Made by a program: the position numbers and the translations under genes. From Tetrapyrgos nigripes (taxonomy: Eukaryota > Basidiomycota > Agaricomycetes > Agaricales > Campanellaceae): DNA of 64,000 nt. Position 1 is the stretch's first letter. Every line of letters starts with the position of its first letter. The notes beneath the pieces are model-generated. The model was given only the letters and a program-made list of their open reading frames with translations, was not told the DNA's origin and made no database searches. The stretch covers positions 186,001 to 250,000 of the forward strand of contig JAACJM010000058.1 of the NCBI GenBank assembly GCA_013368315.1, read 5' to 3'. Shown one piece after another: positions 43,732 to 54,432 of this stretch.

Positions 43732-46700
43732 ATGGCTCGAGGCAAGGGAGAACTCTGGGATTACTTCTGGGAAGGCAAGAAAACAAACTCGTCCCATTTC
43801 AAGCTCACTGTCTTGGCTGTATACGACACCACTTGGCTAAACCACAACTGTCAGACAGTGACACCCTCAAAGTTGAGAGCTCAAACAAGGAAGCCTTCAA
43901 GCAAGGTAAGTATCCATTACTAATAACAAGGGTACCATCTTACCTGACTGATAAACAGCATGTGACAAGGCTACCTCTGTTCTCGGTGTCAAAAAATTGA
44001 TGATGGCCTGTATACTCGGAGGGGAAAGAGGGTGTCCGTATGCATCCAATGTGGCAGAGAAGAAGGCAAAGGAGTTGAAAAAAAAGGACGAGAAAGCAAA
44101 AGGGAAGTTGGGGCCAGCACCCTCCAAGAAGCACAAAGCTGTGGACCGCATCGAAAAAGCATCAGACAACACAAAGTATTCAAAGGAATCAATATACCAT
44201 TCACTGGCAATGAAAAGAAAGCTATCCAGACACAAACTGTTTGAGCAAGTACATCTGCTAGATTACCAGAGAGCTGGATTGAAGACTCCAAAGTCGTTGC
44301 CCTCTTCCTCATGTTCCGAGTAAGAGCAGGGGATGTGCTTCCCATTAGGGGGGTTCTTGGAGGCAGGTTGTTAAATGAGGAGAGTGAGTGAGTGGAGAGT
44401 GAGCTGTTGGAGAAGTTGGAACAGCAATACATCACTTTAACGTGTGTCTCATAAATTACTTATAAAATTCCACTTACTCACCATAGAACCAGTTGTGATG
44501 GTGTCAAAGATGTAACGAAAGATTCATTGATGGGTGTTAGTGCATCTGTTGACTTCAAGGTGAGCCAGTCGTGCATTTCTTATCAAAATGATACTCACTA
44601 TGACTCCAGGCTCATCTTGTCGATCTTTATAATGCAACTGCGAAGAAAAAGGATGTGGACTCGATGTGTGAGCAATTTGAGGCAATGATAGACAACGCCG
44701 AGAAGATGTATAAGTGTGTGGTGGTTGCTTTTGGCACTGATAATGATGGAGGGAGTAGAGCAGGGTGTGTAAAACTGGAATCTATCAGACCATGGCTTTT
44801 TCTATTCCCATGCAGCACACATCAGGTGAGTTCTATTCACTCAGAAGTGAATACTTTACATATACCTTCTTCTCAGGGCCAACTCGTCCTGGGAGATTAC
44901 TTTAAAGCTTTTTCTGAGGCTGTAGAAACCTCTGAAGATGCAATGTCTCTTATTGGGTGGTTGAATAATCACAATTTTGTGCACATCATCTTTGACAAGG
45001 AGCAGGAACACAAGAATGGAAAGGTCCTCAAGTATCTGACTGCGAATCTCACCCATTGGACTACACACTAGTGATGTGATGGCTCCAGCCTGGCTCAAAT
45101 GCCCTGGCTAGGGCCCGGCTCAGGCTTAGCCCTGGCTTTTGGTAGAAAAAAAAAGAGACTTGTGAGAATGGTTTATAGGTCTATGGAATGGTTTGAAGGC
45201 AAGATGGTGTCAAGCACTGGCGAAAATTTTAGGGATATTTCAGTTGTGGAGGACGTTGAGAGTCAAGCACAGGGGTCCTTCCCAGTCACTGTGGTGCACA
45301 AATATGTACAAATATGCTGGTTCCAGTTTGCGATGCGATAGGACGCGATGCGCATACTCAGCCTCAAACTCCAAAATTGTGAAACCTCCCTAAAGATGAC
45401 ATTTGGTATGCAAGAAATTACATAACTGTGTGTTTTAGGCAGCATATATTCGGCTTGAGCCTGCATGATATTGGATGGCTCAGGCCGGGGCCAAAGGGCT
45501 TTCAAAACTCAAAGCCTGAGCCATAGGCCGGTTCAAGGGCTCAGGCTTGGCCCAGCCTACTAGGGCCCGGCTCCAGCCGGCTCAGGGCTCAGAGCCCTAG
45601 CCGGCACATCACTACTACACACACAGTAGCTTTCATGTGCATTGAGGACCTTGAGACACCAATTTCATCTGCAGCATTTAACCGACGTGATGATATTATA
45701 CAGGCCCAGGTTGGGAGGGAGATTGGATCCAAGGGCAACACGCTCAGAGCTGAGGCTGAAGCACATCTGGAGATCATTTTGGATTGTGGATTTTGGCAGC
45801 ATCTTTCCATGGTTATTGAGGACACTGAACCGATTGCCTATGCCACAAATATATGTCAGAGTGACCATGCTCACCCTGACGTTGTTCTGTTGGCTTTTGT
45901 TGGAATGTTTTTGTATTTCCGAAACCTGCCTTCCGAACGTTCTAATCTCTCAAAGGAGATGACAAAGCATCTTGAATGCTGTTGGAAGGGTTTTGATCAG
46001 GAGCTGATGGTCACAGCTTTGATTCTCAACCCTTATGAGCAGTTAGAACGGTTTGGACCAAAAGCTGAGGTTGATATCCTCCAACTTGATCAGTTGGTTG
46101 TCAGCGTAAGTGATCCCATTCATGAAAGAACACTTGCTGATGGTCCAAAATTCCTTTAGATGTTTGATAAGTGGATCAATCGTCCAATGATCAACCTAGA
46201 TGACGATGAACAGGAATCTCTGTTGGAGGATCGGTGCAGACGCCATAAAGAGTTCTCAACAGCTTTTCTCCATTATTGTGCAGGTACCAGTCCATTTCAA
46301 AATTGGGAAGCTATGAAAGCTAAATTTCAGGATGCTCATGTATGAAACCTTTCCTTAATCTTGTGTTTTCTCTGATGTATTCCCAGGAGAACGATCCTAT
46401 AATCTTTTGGGAAGCGATGAAGACCAACAAACTTGTCCATGAACTCGCTGATTTCTCCATCACAATTCTTTCTATTGTACTGACTACAGCTGGGAATGAG
46501 CACCATTTTTCAGATGTGAAGCTTCGGAAAAATTGTTTGACCAATTGCATGCTGCTTCCAAAGCTACAGAAGAAAATAAAGGCATGATCATTCTCTTTTA
46601 TATGCAGTTTTCCATACTAAATGTCTCTGTAGCTTGGCTTAAATTTATGAGAGAAACAGTATGCAAATGGCCTTTGGGATGTCTGAAAAGCTCGAGAAAA

Positions 46701-47139
46701 TCACTCTGAAGAATGTCTTACCAAGCTGCTGGAAGTTTCTCGCTATGATCAGCTGCTCTCTGATCCTCAATAAGACGATGATTTCGTTGATCAGAACTAC
46801 AGACGTTCGCAAAGGGACTTGTTGGTTAACAGCAGAAAAAAATGGTGCTTGAAACTCAAGAAATGGATGAACGTGGCTGAAGAATTTGACCCAGTATCAT
46901 TCGACAACTCGGTTCCGCCTCCAATCCCTGCCAGTGGTGCTTTCACCCGTCGGAAATGGCTTCCTCGCAGCCTCAAGGCTCTATTTGGAGTGCCACAAAC
47001 TGAACAACAGGCTAGACGTACACAAAGGAGGACATATAATGAAGAGCAGTTACTGATGGAGTTGTTGCAGCAGGAGGCAGAGGATGAGATACTTGATGAT
47101 GGGGCTTTAGAGGGGTCCAGAGATGAGCATGAGAGGTGA
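43732..47139 (+). pseudogene. hAT transposase, disrupted
   Basis: Begins MARGKGELWDYFWEGKKTNS. Several exons follow, including VFKGINIPFTGNEKKAIQTQ, PESWIEDSKVVALFLMFRVR, LLEKLEQQYITLTC, CDGVKDVTKDSLMGVSASVD, CVVVAFGTDNDGGSRAG and GQLVLGDYFKAF. After the MITE comes TVAFMCIEDLETPISSAAFN. The C-terminal dimerisation region reads NDPIIFWEAMKTNKLVHELA and SIVLTTAGNEHHFSDVKLRK. A last part (RTYNEEQLLMELLQQEAEDE) ends near 47139. In-frame TGA codons at 44242 and 44389 stand where related transposases have Arg. The 546-bp MITE at 45069-45614 brings a TAG at once. Transposase catalyses cut-and-paste movement; this copy cannot. Confidence 0.9.
45069..45614. mobile_element. hAT-type MITE nested in the hAT transposase gene
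   Basis: 546 bp with ends TAGTGATGTG...CACATCACTA and the 8-bp duplication CTACACAC at 45061-45068 and 45615-45622. Removing it and one duplication copy restores an open transposase frame (TTH then TVAFMCIEDL). The interior ends are GC-rich with repeated GGCTC/GAGCC and GGGCCCGGCTC palindromic motifs (45106-45118 and 45566-45600), which differ from the AT-rich host element. No frame for a transposase. Confidence 0.95.
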
Positions 47140-47268
47140 ACTTAGTCTGAAAAATCTCATCTTAAACTCAGCTTAAATATACTTAATTAAAAATGGTTAT
47201 TAACTAGTTAAGACCTAACTTGACTGAGTGGCCTTAATTAAGCCCTTAACCACAACACTGAGACTGAC

Positions 47269-47758
47269 GATACCCACTATGTGTGTATGTACCCTAAAGA
47301 AATTCTGTTGTACAACAACAATAGGGGTATCATGAAGAAGCTCTGACTTCCCTGGGCACATACATTGAGAGGCAAGACTAGAACTTTAAGACAAATATAA
47401 AAGAGTGAGTGGATGTAAAGGGGGGAAGGGTAAAACTATAGAGAGTCGTAATCACAGACAAAATGAAAGTGAACGAATGGTAAGTGTTGCAGACAGTCGC
47501 TTGTAGCCACAGCTCCGTGTCGCAGATGAGTAAAGGGAAATGCAGACAGCTTTCGGTGGGGTGCTGTGCATAAATTAAGATTGATACAGAAAGCGGCTAA
47601 AGTTTCAATGAGCAACTGAAAGCAAAGATTGAAATGCTGTAAACTCACCTTTGAAAGGAAAATTCAAAATAAATAAGAATACTTCAGATATCTCCACATT
47701 TTCAGTTACTAGCAAGCATGTTCCCCTGTCTCTCAGCATTCTCAGCCTGATTTTCAAA
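47269..47758. other. no gene seen
   Basis: Flank of the hAT insertion; see the possible exon at 47261-47295 noted with the 43262 fragment. It also serves as the 3' flank of the membrane-protein gene that follows on the minus strand. Confidence 0.4.
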
Positions 47759-49141
47759 CTAAACCACATCTGCATCTCTTCTACTGACTTCCTTTATCTC
47801 ATTCTTTTCATGTTGAGTATTGCATTCCTGAGCTGATGCTGCTGGATCAGACTGGGAAAGATCAAGAGCAGCAAATTCCAGAGTTTGAGAAAGACTTTCA
47901 AGAATAGAGTCTTTGGGTGCCATGTAGAGATAGGGAATGAGGATGACAGCAGTAGGAAAGATTGCTTCAAGGTGAGGTAGGATAAAACCAAGATAATTGT
48001 TTACAGAGACATTATACCCTGCATTGAAGGCACTTGGTATAACCAGAATCTGCATACCAAGTTGCTATGAATCTATTTGAGATTGCCCAAATAAAAACAC
48101 CCAGGGGATGCAATATATTACACCAGATTCAATTAGGAGGATTAATACCTTTTCCACTTGGCTTCCTCGATTTAAATTTCCAAGATGAGCTTTGATGGAT
48201 ATTCTGTACTGCCTGTCAAGATATTAAGTAGCCTAAGCTTTGAACCTTCTAAAAGCCACAAAATGCTCCCTATTCACCAATTTTTGTAGATAATCAGAAG
48301 AACTGCTGTGAGGTTGGTGAAAACAAGTGATGTTGGTAATATTACTTTCTGAAATTGCAGATGTGGGTCCTATATATGATGCCGCATAAGATTTCCTTGA
48401 CTTAATGGGAGTCAATGAATCTACATACAAAGTTTGCATCCAGGGTACTTTGGATAGTAATAAATGCATCATATATAGTACAGCCTAATGCAGGAAAGTC
48501 AGGTCAACACAGCCCAGAACTCAGTTATGAAAAGTAGCTCCTCACCTAAAGATTGAGCAATGCAAAAAAGAAGAATTCCCCTAGGAATAGTGTCCTTGCG
48601 AAAAAGGTTCCATGACCTCCAAGTCACAATTACGTCTCCCAGAAAATACTGTTTTGTTAGATGTTGATACGGCAGGAGATTGGAGGAAGGCAACTCACAC
48701 TAATTCTTGTTACTACAACTAGTAATACTGAAACCTTGATGATGATTGGAGTAGGATCCTATGTCACGTGTGCAACTGCATGAGTTTGAACTATATCATA
48801 TATCAGATCAACCACCAAAGCCAGAGCTGAGCATATGAGCATTGATGTGCATGCAGCGACCAGAGAGGCTCGTATTGGTGATTGTCGAAGCCCTTGCTGA
48901 CTGAATTCCTGTTAAAGATTTAGTTTGAAAATATCAAACAAACTCACCAAAGGAGCCAGACGGTGGAGGTGGTTAGCAAGAGCTCAATACCTATACATCA
49001 AAATTACCATGATAAAGATGAAGACAGTTTAGAGTTAAAATTTTGACGGAACCTACCGAAGAGTACTCCCTCAATTGTTCTTTGCTGTACACATTGTTTT
49101 ACAAACCGAATATCTGAGCTTGTGAGAAAGGAGGGTGGCAT
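47759..49141 (-). CDS. seven-helix membrane protein, paralogue A
   Basis: ATG at 49141 (MPPSFLTSSDIRFVKQCVQQ) and stop at 47759-47761. Spliced segments in order: RTIEGVLFGIELLLTTSTVW; SPIRASLVAACTSMLICSAL then ALVVDLIYDIVQ; LGDVIVTWRSWNLFRKDTIP; TNLTAVLLIIYKNW then QYRISIKAHLGNLNRGSQVE; LLIESGVIYCIPWVFLF; and a last exon VNNYLGFILPHLEAIFPTAV with a polar tail. The GD-x-IV-x-WR-x-W block, several hydrophobic helices and the exon layout match a large agaricomycete family of putative seven-transmembrane proteins of unknown function, also seen at 54433 and 59898. Introns have GTGAGT/GTGAAT donors. It looks intact, but exon edges in the middle (48100-48480) are uncertain. Confidence 0.7.
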
Positions 49142-49734
49142 TCTTTCAAGTTGCTGATCCACGGTGGAAGAAAGTTATGGCTGGGGACAAGTGGCTCAAT
49201 GAACTCGTCATGTCACTTTCTTTTCTATCTCTCAGTTTGCTGCTGGTTACACAATTGTTCCCATGTCATGTACGCAGTACTTCTATCTGGCCTGTCAGCT
49301 GGACCTACTTGCCCCACTAATTTGTACATTTTTGGTTTTCGATTATTGCCGAAGGGAAAAAGAAGCCTACAGCATACGGAGAATGGGACCGAACCAATGA
49401 AAACGTTGCCAATGACATCACTTGGCCAGCGGCCAAAGACAGAGCTCAAGTCTTTGTTCGTTTCCGTCTCGTCTCGCTCTTTTCATACCCGTGCACACCA
49501 TATCTCAATCATACAAAGAAGAGTCGGTCACATTCAACGACTCAGCTGAGGTAACTTGGAGTACCTCAACGTTACGACATGTTAGGAAAACGGTACTTGA
49601 CCCTTGTCTCTGCTTCAGCACCCGGGCTTTTCTGCTACCAAACCCCTCAATACCCTTCTGGAACCGTGACGCCTGCCTTTAACCTTCAGGGAACCTTTGT
49701 TACTCGGCCACTAATAGAGAGCCTGTGAAAGAGC
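49142..49734. other. no assigned gene; possible exon material
   Basis: A plus-strand stretch at 49378-49550 reads GEWDRTNENVANDITWPAAK then DRAQVFVRFRLVSLFSYPC, ending at a GTAACT donor-like site. This could be upstream exon material of the fragment that follows, but I see no family match. Confidence 0.3.
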
Positions 49735-50331
49735 CTTCATATTTGCCTTCCATCAGAACGAACATTTGGTGTATGGAAAACACAATGTACCCTGGGGGAT
49801 TGAAGGACAGGACGTTTGGGGATATGATGGTGAAGAAGCCGGAGGAGGTGGGTTGGTTTCTTTCCGCTCTTCTTCTTTTCTACCCTTCTCTTTCCACATG
49901 TTCTTGTCTTCTGGTCCCTGTCTCCATTTTTCTCTTCCTCGTTCTCATTCGTTACCCAGATCATCCGCCACGCCGTCTCATGCATGCTTTCCAAAAACAA
50001 ACTTTGAGATCGACAACTCGAGAGGTTACGTATCTTTGCTGGGAACGAGACGGGGATTGTAACGCCGGTTATGGTATGTATTTCATTTCGTTTCGTTTAC
50101 TTCTCTTACTTTTGCTACTTTACGCTAACGTCCTCTTTCTCTTTATTTTCCTTTCCCCCCTTGTTTCCAGGACCCAACACCGGCGCTAATACCACACCAC
50201 CATCCCCACTTCCCGGCCAGACAAAGTACAGATCCAAGTCAGCAGCCGCCGCTCTGCCTCACGCATTTTATCCTCTGCTTATCGTGCGGAAGGCACTTCA
50301 TCCCCACGAGAAGAACTGGCATTGGGATTAG
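49735..50331 (+). pseudogene. broken mitochondrial ribosomal protein uL13 gene
   Basis: The exon to 49847 reads ENTMYPGGLKDRTFGDMMVK then KPEE. An intron (GTGGGT...CCCAG) leads to 49960 with IIRHAVSCMLSKNKL, a TGA at 50005, then DRQLERLRIFAGNETG up to a GTATGT donor at 50074. A last exon from 50171 ends with KALHPHEKNWHWD at 50329-50331. YPGGLK, KPEE-x-IRxAVxxML and KNKLRxxxLxRLxIF are hallmark blocks of uL13 (L13) of the large ribosomal subunit, in its mitochondrial form. The N-terminal half (WHxVDA region) is not found and TGA replaces an expected Arg, so I call a pseudogene. An intact gene should exist elsewhere. Confidence 0.72.
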
Positions 50332-50649
50332 CATGGCGAAGGAATTCCGAACACTTGTTGCTGAAGCTTCACTGAATTCTCCAACCTCAGTATGTCCACT
50401 TCTGCTCCATTCTGACCTGTTCAGACCTGTTAGCAACTACGAAGACGGCAAAGTAGGACTCTGCGTCAAGATATTCCATTTCTCGATCCTTTCCGGTCCC
50501 GAATCGTCGCTAGGGTTGAAGTTAAGTGGAATTTGAGCTTCCGGGACTGTGAAGTGGTGATCGGACTCCTAGGAATGGTGTAGCCCTGGAACTATGTGCC
50601 TCTCGCCGTTCTGCTGGTGCTGTTCCGGATCCTCTACTGTAATGATGTG

Positions 50650-50812
50650 TAGGAAGGCGACGGTGGCGGTAACGATTGGCCCGTCACGTCGCTATTTCAC
50701 CATTATGTCACGGATAACGATGGGGTCGTCGCTATCCCAGATAAAGTTACGCTGAGGTCCCTCAAAACAGCTCTAAAAGGCCTGGAATTGGACATTTTTT
50801 GTCTGCATCAGT
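50650..50812 (+). pseudogene. coding fragment with EF-hand-like motif
   Basis: A plus-strand frame reads DWPVTSLFHHYVTDNDGVVA then IPDKVTLRSLKTALKGLELD and is cut at 50813 by repeat R1. TDNDGVVAIPD resembles an EF-hand loop as found in caleosin/peroxygenase proteins, but the first ligand position is not Asp, so the call is tentative. Like the neighbouring fragments it appears to be a truncated host gene piece. Confidence 0.35.
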
Positions 50813-50860
50813 ATTACAAGGCCGAATGAAATTACGAGGCCCTTTAGGCCGAGTTAACTT
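50813..50860 (+). repeat. dispersed repeat R1, copy d (head only)
   Basis: ATTACAAGGCCGAATGAAAT followed directly by a second ATTACGAGGC start at 50830, as if one copy was inserted into another and then truncated. Confidence 0.6.
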
Positions 50861-51217
50861 ATGTCGACCCCCCAATTGAGTACCAAAGGTTCTCATGGGT
50901 TCTAACTTTTACACGCCACCTCAGCGCTCCGAAGTGCCCGAACACTGCATTTCAACTGACGCTTGATACGATGTGAGTACGTCATAAGTCCTTTCCCTCC
51001 GCTGTCGACGACTACAGGCCCAACCACAACGAGCTTCAGACGTGTTTTCCTTCCCTCAGTAGCCGTCGAAAGTCACCAAGAGCCGCTCTCTGAATCACTA
51101 TGGCTTCCTCCACCCAATCCAAGGTCATTTATAATTGAAGGTGTCGTTACATTGAGATATTGGGCTCTATCTGATTTTTTACTGCATACAAAACCATTTT
51201 ATTTATCCAATAATGGG

Positions 51218-51302
51218 CCTCGTAATTTGCCATGCAAAGCAGTGGCACCTTTCCCCAGTAGGGTAAGTTCTTTACACTCCATTTCCGCATGTGGCTATGT
51301 CA
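51218..51302 (+). repeat. dispersed repeat R1, copy e (tail then head)
   Basis: GGGCCTCGTAATTTGCCATG (tail-like) is followed about 45 bp later by AAGTTCTTTACACTCCATTT and GCATGTGGCTATG (head-like). The order is rearranged relative to complete copies. Confidence 0.55.
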
Positions 51303-51399
51303 AATCAATCCCTGTTTTTCCCAATTGTATTTCTAAACTCCTGAGCTCTCAGTTTTCGTCTGCCTTTCCACCTGATGTTCTCTGCAACACCGCGCTGGT

Positions 51400-52447
51400 C
51401 TCGGTGATCATGCTCTCCTCTCCTCCTCTTCGTCCAACGTACATGTTACTCTCTGAGTCCACGATGAATGTAACAGGTCTGACATCTTTGGAGGTGACAT
51501 TTGTACGTGCAAACCGTGGTTGGTGTATGCAATTGAGGAGTGTATTCGGACAGCGTAGGACAAGCGCAGGATGTGCAGGGGAATATGGTTAAGAATGGGA
51601 CAAAGAAGGGTATTGAGATAGCTATGTACTTCCGAAAAGAAGGGAGGGTGTTGGGAGAGGTGACAAAGTACTTGGTGTATAATTTGGGGAAGAGGGAAGG
51701 GGATTTGGTGGATAGGTATTTAACCAGTACAGAGATTATTGCTGGAGTGAAAGATATGAGGTGGGTTTTCTATTTTCATATGGTTTTTCTTTTCTTTCCT
51801 TTCCTTTTACCAACACCACTTTGCTTCTTTAACACTCTTTACTCAATGAACGATGCCTCTTTGTCTGTTTTCATGCTTTAGATCCCAAGCCCTCATGCCA
51901 GATGTCTTACATGGCTCGGTTATTGGCATCAACAGTTGTGGGTCTGTAGGTGCAGATGGGTCCCGGGAAGAAGAGAAGATGAGTGGATAATATGGCGTCG
52001 ATGAGTGATATGAAGTATGATGCAGTTGTAGGGAGTGGGATTGAGTTGTCTGGTGAGTCTGTTCGTCTGATTTTGTGTCGGTTGCAACTTTCTTTTTTCT
52101 TTCCCTTCTGGGGACTTCTCCAACTCGATCTTTTTTGCTTCATAATGTTTTTCCACTCAGTGCATTATCTCTCGTTCTCGCTCCGTCGTTTGAATTTAGT
52201 TGGATATTTCACCATTTTGTTTTTGCATTTATTTCACTTGCTACTGCTCGTTTCTCATTCTTTTGCGCATATACATACTCTTTTTTATTACCTTTTTAGC
52301 GCGTATCTCATCCCATCTGACTCTCGTGTTAACATCAACCCCAAGATCACCAGTGGATATTTCTCGACTCGGAAAGACAGAAAGGAGCTCACACTTGATG
52401 ATTTATGGAAGATGGTTGGGAGAGGTTGGAAGGAGGTCGAACATTGA
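51400..52447 (+). pseudogene. URC1: broken URC1-type GTP cyclohydrolase II gene
   Basis: The frames give VHDECNRSDIFGGDICTCKP then WLVYAIEECIRTA, containing the HxEC and CxC cysteine cluster of GTP cyclohydrolase II-like enzymes, then MYFRKEGRVLGEVTKYLVYN, TEIIAGVKDMR (GTGGGT donor at 51761), SQALMPDVLH (exon from 51882), MASMSDMKYDAVVGSGIELS (donor 52053) and YLIPSDSRVNINPKITSGYF (exon from 52300) to a stop at 52447. URC1 acts in fungal uracil catabolism. Damage: TGA at 51454 where Arg is expected just before VHDEC, TAG at 51556, a frameshift near 51560, and another near 51905. The N-terminal half is absent. It is a truncated pseudogene. Confidence 0.85.
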
Positions 52448-52989
52448 ACATCGAGCGGGCATCAGAAATTTGCGGGTACATGCGGGTACCTTCAAATATT
52501 CAATACCCTTTGCTTATTATGTAGAATCATTGTTGATTAAGCCTTCTGATGGCTCTTTTATTGTGACTGAGGAATAAGCAGCAGAACATAGTAGAAAGGC
52601 TTTACAGGAAGCTGGACTTATAGCTGAAAGGCCTGACCTGTTGAAGAGGAAGTAGTTATGATGTCACAGACAGTCTAGGAGAATGCACAGCTGCATAGAT
52701 CTAAGCAAGTGGCATATCACACCAAAGAGACTGAGGAGACAGAGAATGATAAAAAATCTAAGAAACAAAGAAGACAATAATGTAGAATACTGGCAAAATC
52801 ATTGAATATATATTTTTGGGAGCCATACAAAGTAGTTCAGAGTCATAAATAAGCAGGAAGACTGTGGAATGTAAATACAGAGTCCTTTTTATCAGCCCCC
52901 CAAAGGTAGAATTGTGTGGAGGCATTGAGGTTGGTCAAGATCCATGAGAATGATTCCAGAAATTACTGTAGCAGGCGGGTTAGTATATA
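52448..52989. other. no gene seen
   Basis: Immediately downstream, FKYSIPFAYYVESLLIKPSD and ALQEAGLIAERPDLLKRK are protein-like but broken by stops. They may be remains of a transposon. An AT-rich tract covers 52740-52880. Confidence 0.35.
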
Positions 52990-53284
52990 ATTACGAGGCT
53001 GAATGAAATGAGGATGAGTTCTTTACACTCGGTTTCTGCGTGTGGCTATGTTCAAAGCCTCCCGATTTTTCCCGTTCGTCCTTTTCTGTCACTTGCCCCT
53101 ATTATCATGCTCCTTTTCACCCGTTACTGTACTTTTCACTCGCTGTTCTTTTTCCCTTCTTTCATCCTCTTCACAAGTTAAAAAGCTACATTTTATTTGT
53201 GGTATCTTTATTTCGTGTATTTTAACTTTTCCTTCCGGCCGCGTACTCGCCACGCCTGGGCGCTGGCCCACACCTCTTTCATTA
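52990..53284 (+). repeat. dispersed repeat R1, copy f (complete)
   Basis: Head ATTACGAGGCTGAATGAAAT, body GTGGCTATGTTCAAAGCCTC and CACTTGCCCCTATTATCATG, tail CCGCGTACTCGCCACGCCTG with GCTGGCCCACACCTCTTTCA. About 295 bp. The GTTCAAAGC in the body fits the pol III B-box form GWTCRANNC, which would suit a SINE, but an A box is not clear. Confidence 0.85.
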
Positions 53285-53519
53285 GAAAGACAAACGAAAA
53301 TTTCCACAGAAAAAGTAGTAGCTATAAACAAGCAATCGTCCAAGGATACGAATATTTATATCTCCTTGTCTTGATCGAATAAACCATCGAGTTCCTCTTT
53401 GGAAAGTCGTGGAAGAACTTTTATACCAGGAAGTTCCTTGGGATGACTGGTGCATAAAGGCAGGATCTTCTGTAGTTTTATGAACTAATCCTGCCATATT
53501 ATAAACACTCAGATTATTA
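53285..53519. other. no gene seen
   Basis: Short gap between repeat R1 and the ankyrin fragment; no feature recognised. Confidence 0.4.
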
Positions 53520-54123
53520 TCAAATTCACTGCTAAAATGGAGAGAAAACCGATGGAGCGGCACTTCATATAGCCGTGGCGATGAATAGAGTTGAGATTGT
53601 TGAGTGGCTTTTGGAGAATGGGGCGAAAGCCATAGCCATTTTGGAAAGGGAAGATGAGGATTCGGATTTGAATGCTCCTACACCTAGCGGGTATGAGTTG
53701 AGGATTCTGGCTTGGGCAGCGGAGTTGGCTTCGCCGCAAGTCATCTCACTCTTGGTCAATCGTGGTCGTGTGTGCCCACCAAGCATAGCAGAGCCTTGGA
53801 AAGCGCTGCGCATGCTGGCCGTTTGGATAACATTGCTCGTTTGTTGGAACTGGATGGGGGTGTTAAATGAGATTGGGGATGAGGATTTTTCTCCTCAATT
53901 GACGAGTATCGTTGATGAGGAAGCGAGAGGGATGGGGACGGCTTTGCATGCTGCGGCAAGCGCGGGTTATGTTGAAATTGTACGTCTCTTGTTGAAGGAA
54001 GGAGCCAATCCGTCGCGGAAAGACACGAAGGGAAGGACTGCGAGACAGATAGCCTTGGAAAATAGGCATACACTGTACAGAGATTGCAGCTTTATTGGAA
54101 TAAATGTTAACTATATTTGTTGA
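53520..54123 (+). pseudogene. ankyrin-repeat protein fragment (plus strand)
   Basis: The frame reads DGAALHIAVAMNRVEIVEWL then LENGAK, ends one repeat, continues through a linker and gives a second good repeat GTALHAAASAGYVEIVRLLL with KEGANPSRKDTKGRTARQIA, ending at 54123. The GxALHxAAxxGxxEIVxxLLxxGA pattern is the ankyrin consensus, a protein-binding repeat. A stop just upstream of 53535 and a missing start indicate a truncated gene. A related fragment lies on the opposite strand at 54222-54420. Confidence 0.65.
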
Positions 54124-54221
54124 ACATAGTAGATATTACTCCCGTTCTGATGAATGCAGTGAACTTGACGGGCTGGACAATGATGCTGATTGGTTGGGTG
54201 TTCCTGATAGCTCGCCCGAAT

Positions 54222-54420
54222 CTAAATGCTTTCCTGGTCCCAAATGGCTTCAAGTTTCGCCCCATTGTCCAAAAGCCACTCAACCTCAATTATATCCATC
54301 GCCACGGTTATATGAACTGGTAGAGCCGTTCCATCTAGTCCTACAGCTGTATTCGGGATGCATCTCGGATCTCCTCGAATCAAGGCTTGAACGTCAACGA
54401 CCTCAACTTTCAAACGACAC
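54222..54420 (-). pseudogene. ankyrin-repeat fragment (minus strand)
   Basis: The minus frame gives LIRGDPRCIPNTAVGLDGTA then VAMDIIEVEWLLDNGAKLEA. The block VAMDIIEVEWLLDNGAK is clearly related to VAMNRVEIVEWLLENGAK of the plus-strand fragment 600 bp away, so the two form an inverted, diverged pair. It abuts the stop codon of the membrane-protein gene at 54433 on the same strand. Not a complete gene. Confidence 0.6.
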
Positions 54421-54432
54421 TTGGATTTCATT

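Larger units (their letters stand above)
43550..47260 (+). mobile_element. hAT-superfamily DNA transposon with 8-bp target duplication
   Basis: 3711 bp. Terminal inverted repeats are CAGTGTTGTGGTTAAG at 43550 and its exact complement ending at 47260, with CCTAATTAA-like sub-terminal inverted sequence. The 8-bp duplications AGACTGAC flank it at 43542-43549 and 47261-47268. The CAG-type TIR start, the 8-bp TSD and a transposase with a hATC dimerisation region define hAT. Its gene is interrupted by a MITE and by TGA codons, so it is inactive, although its ends are intact and could be mobilised by a related transposase. Confidence 0.97.
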
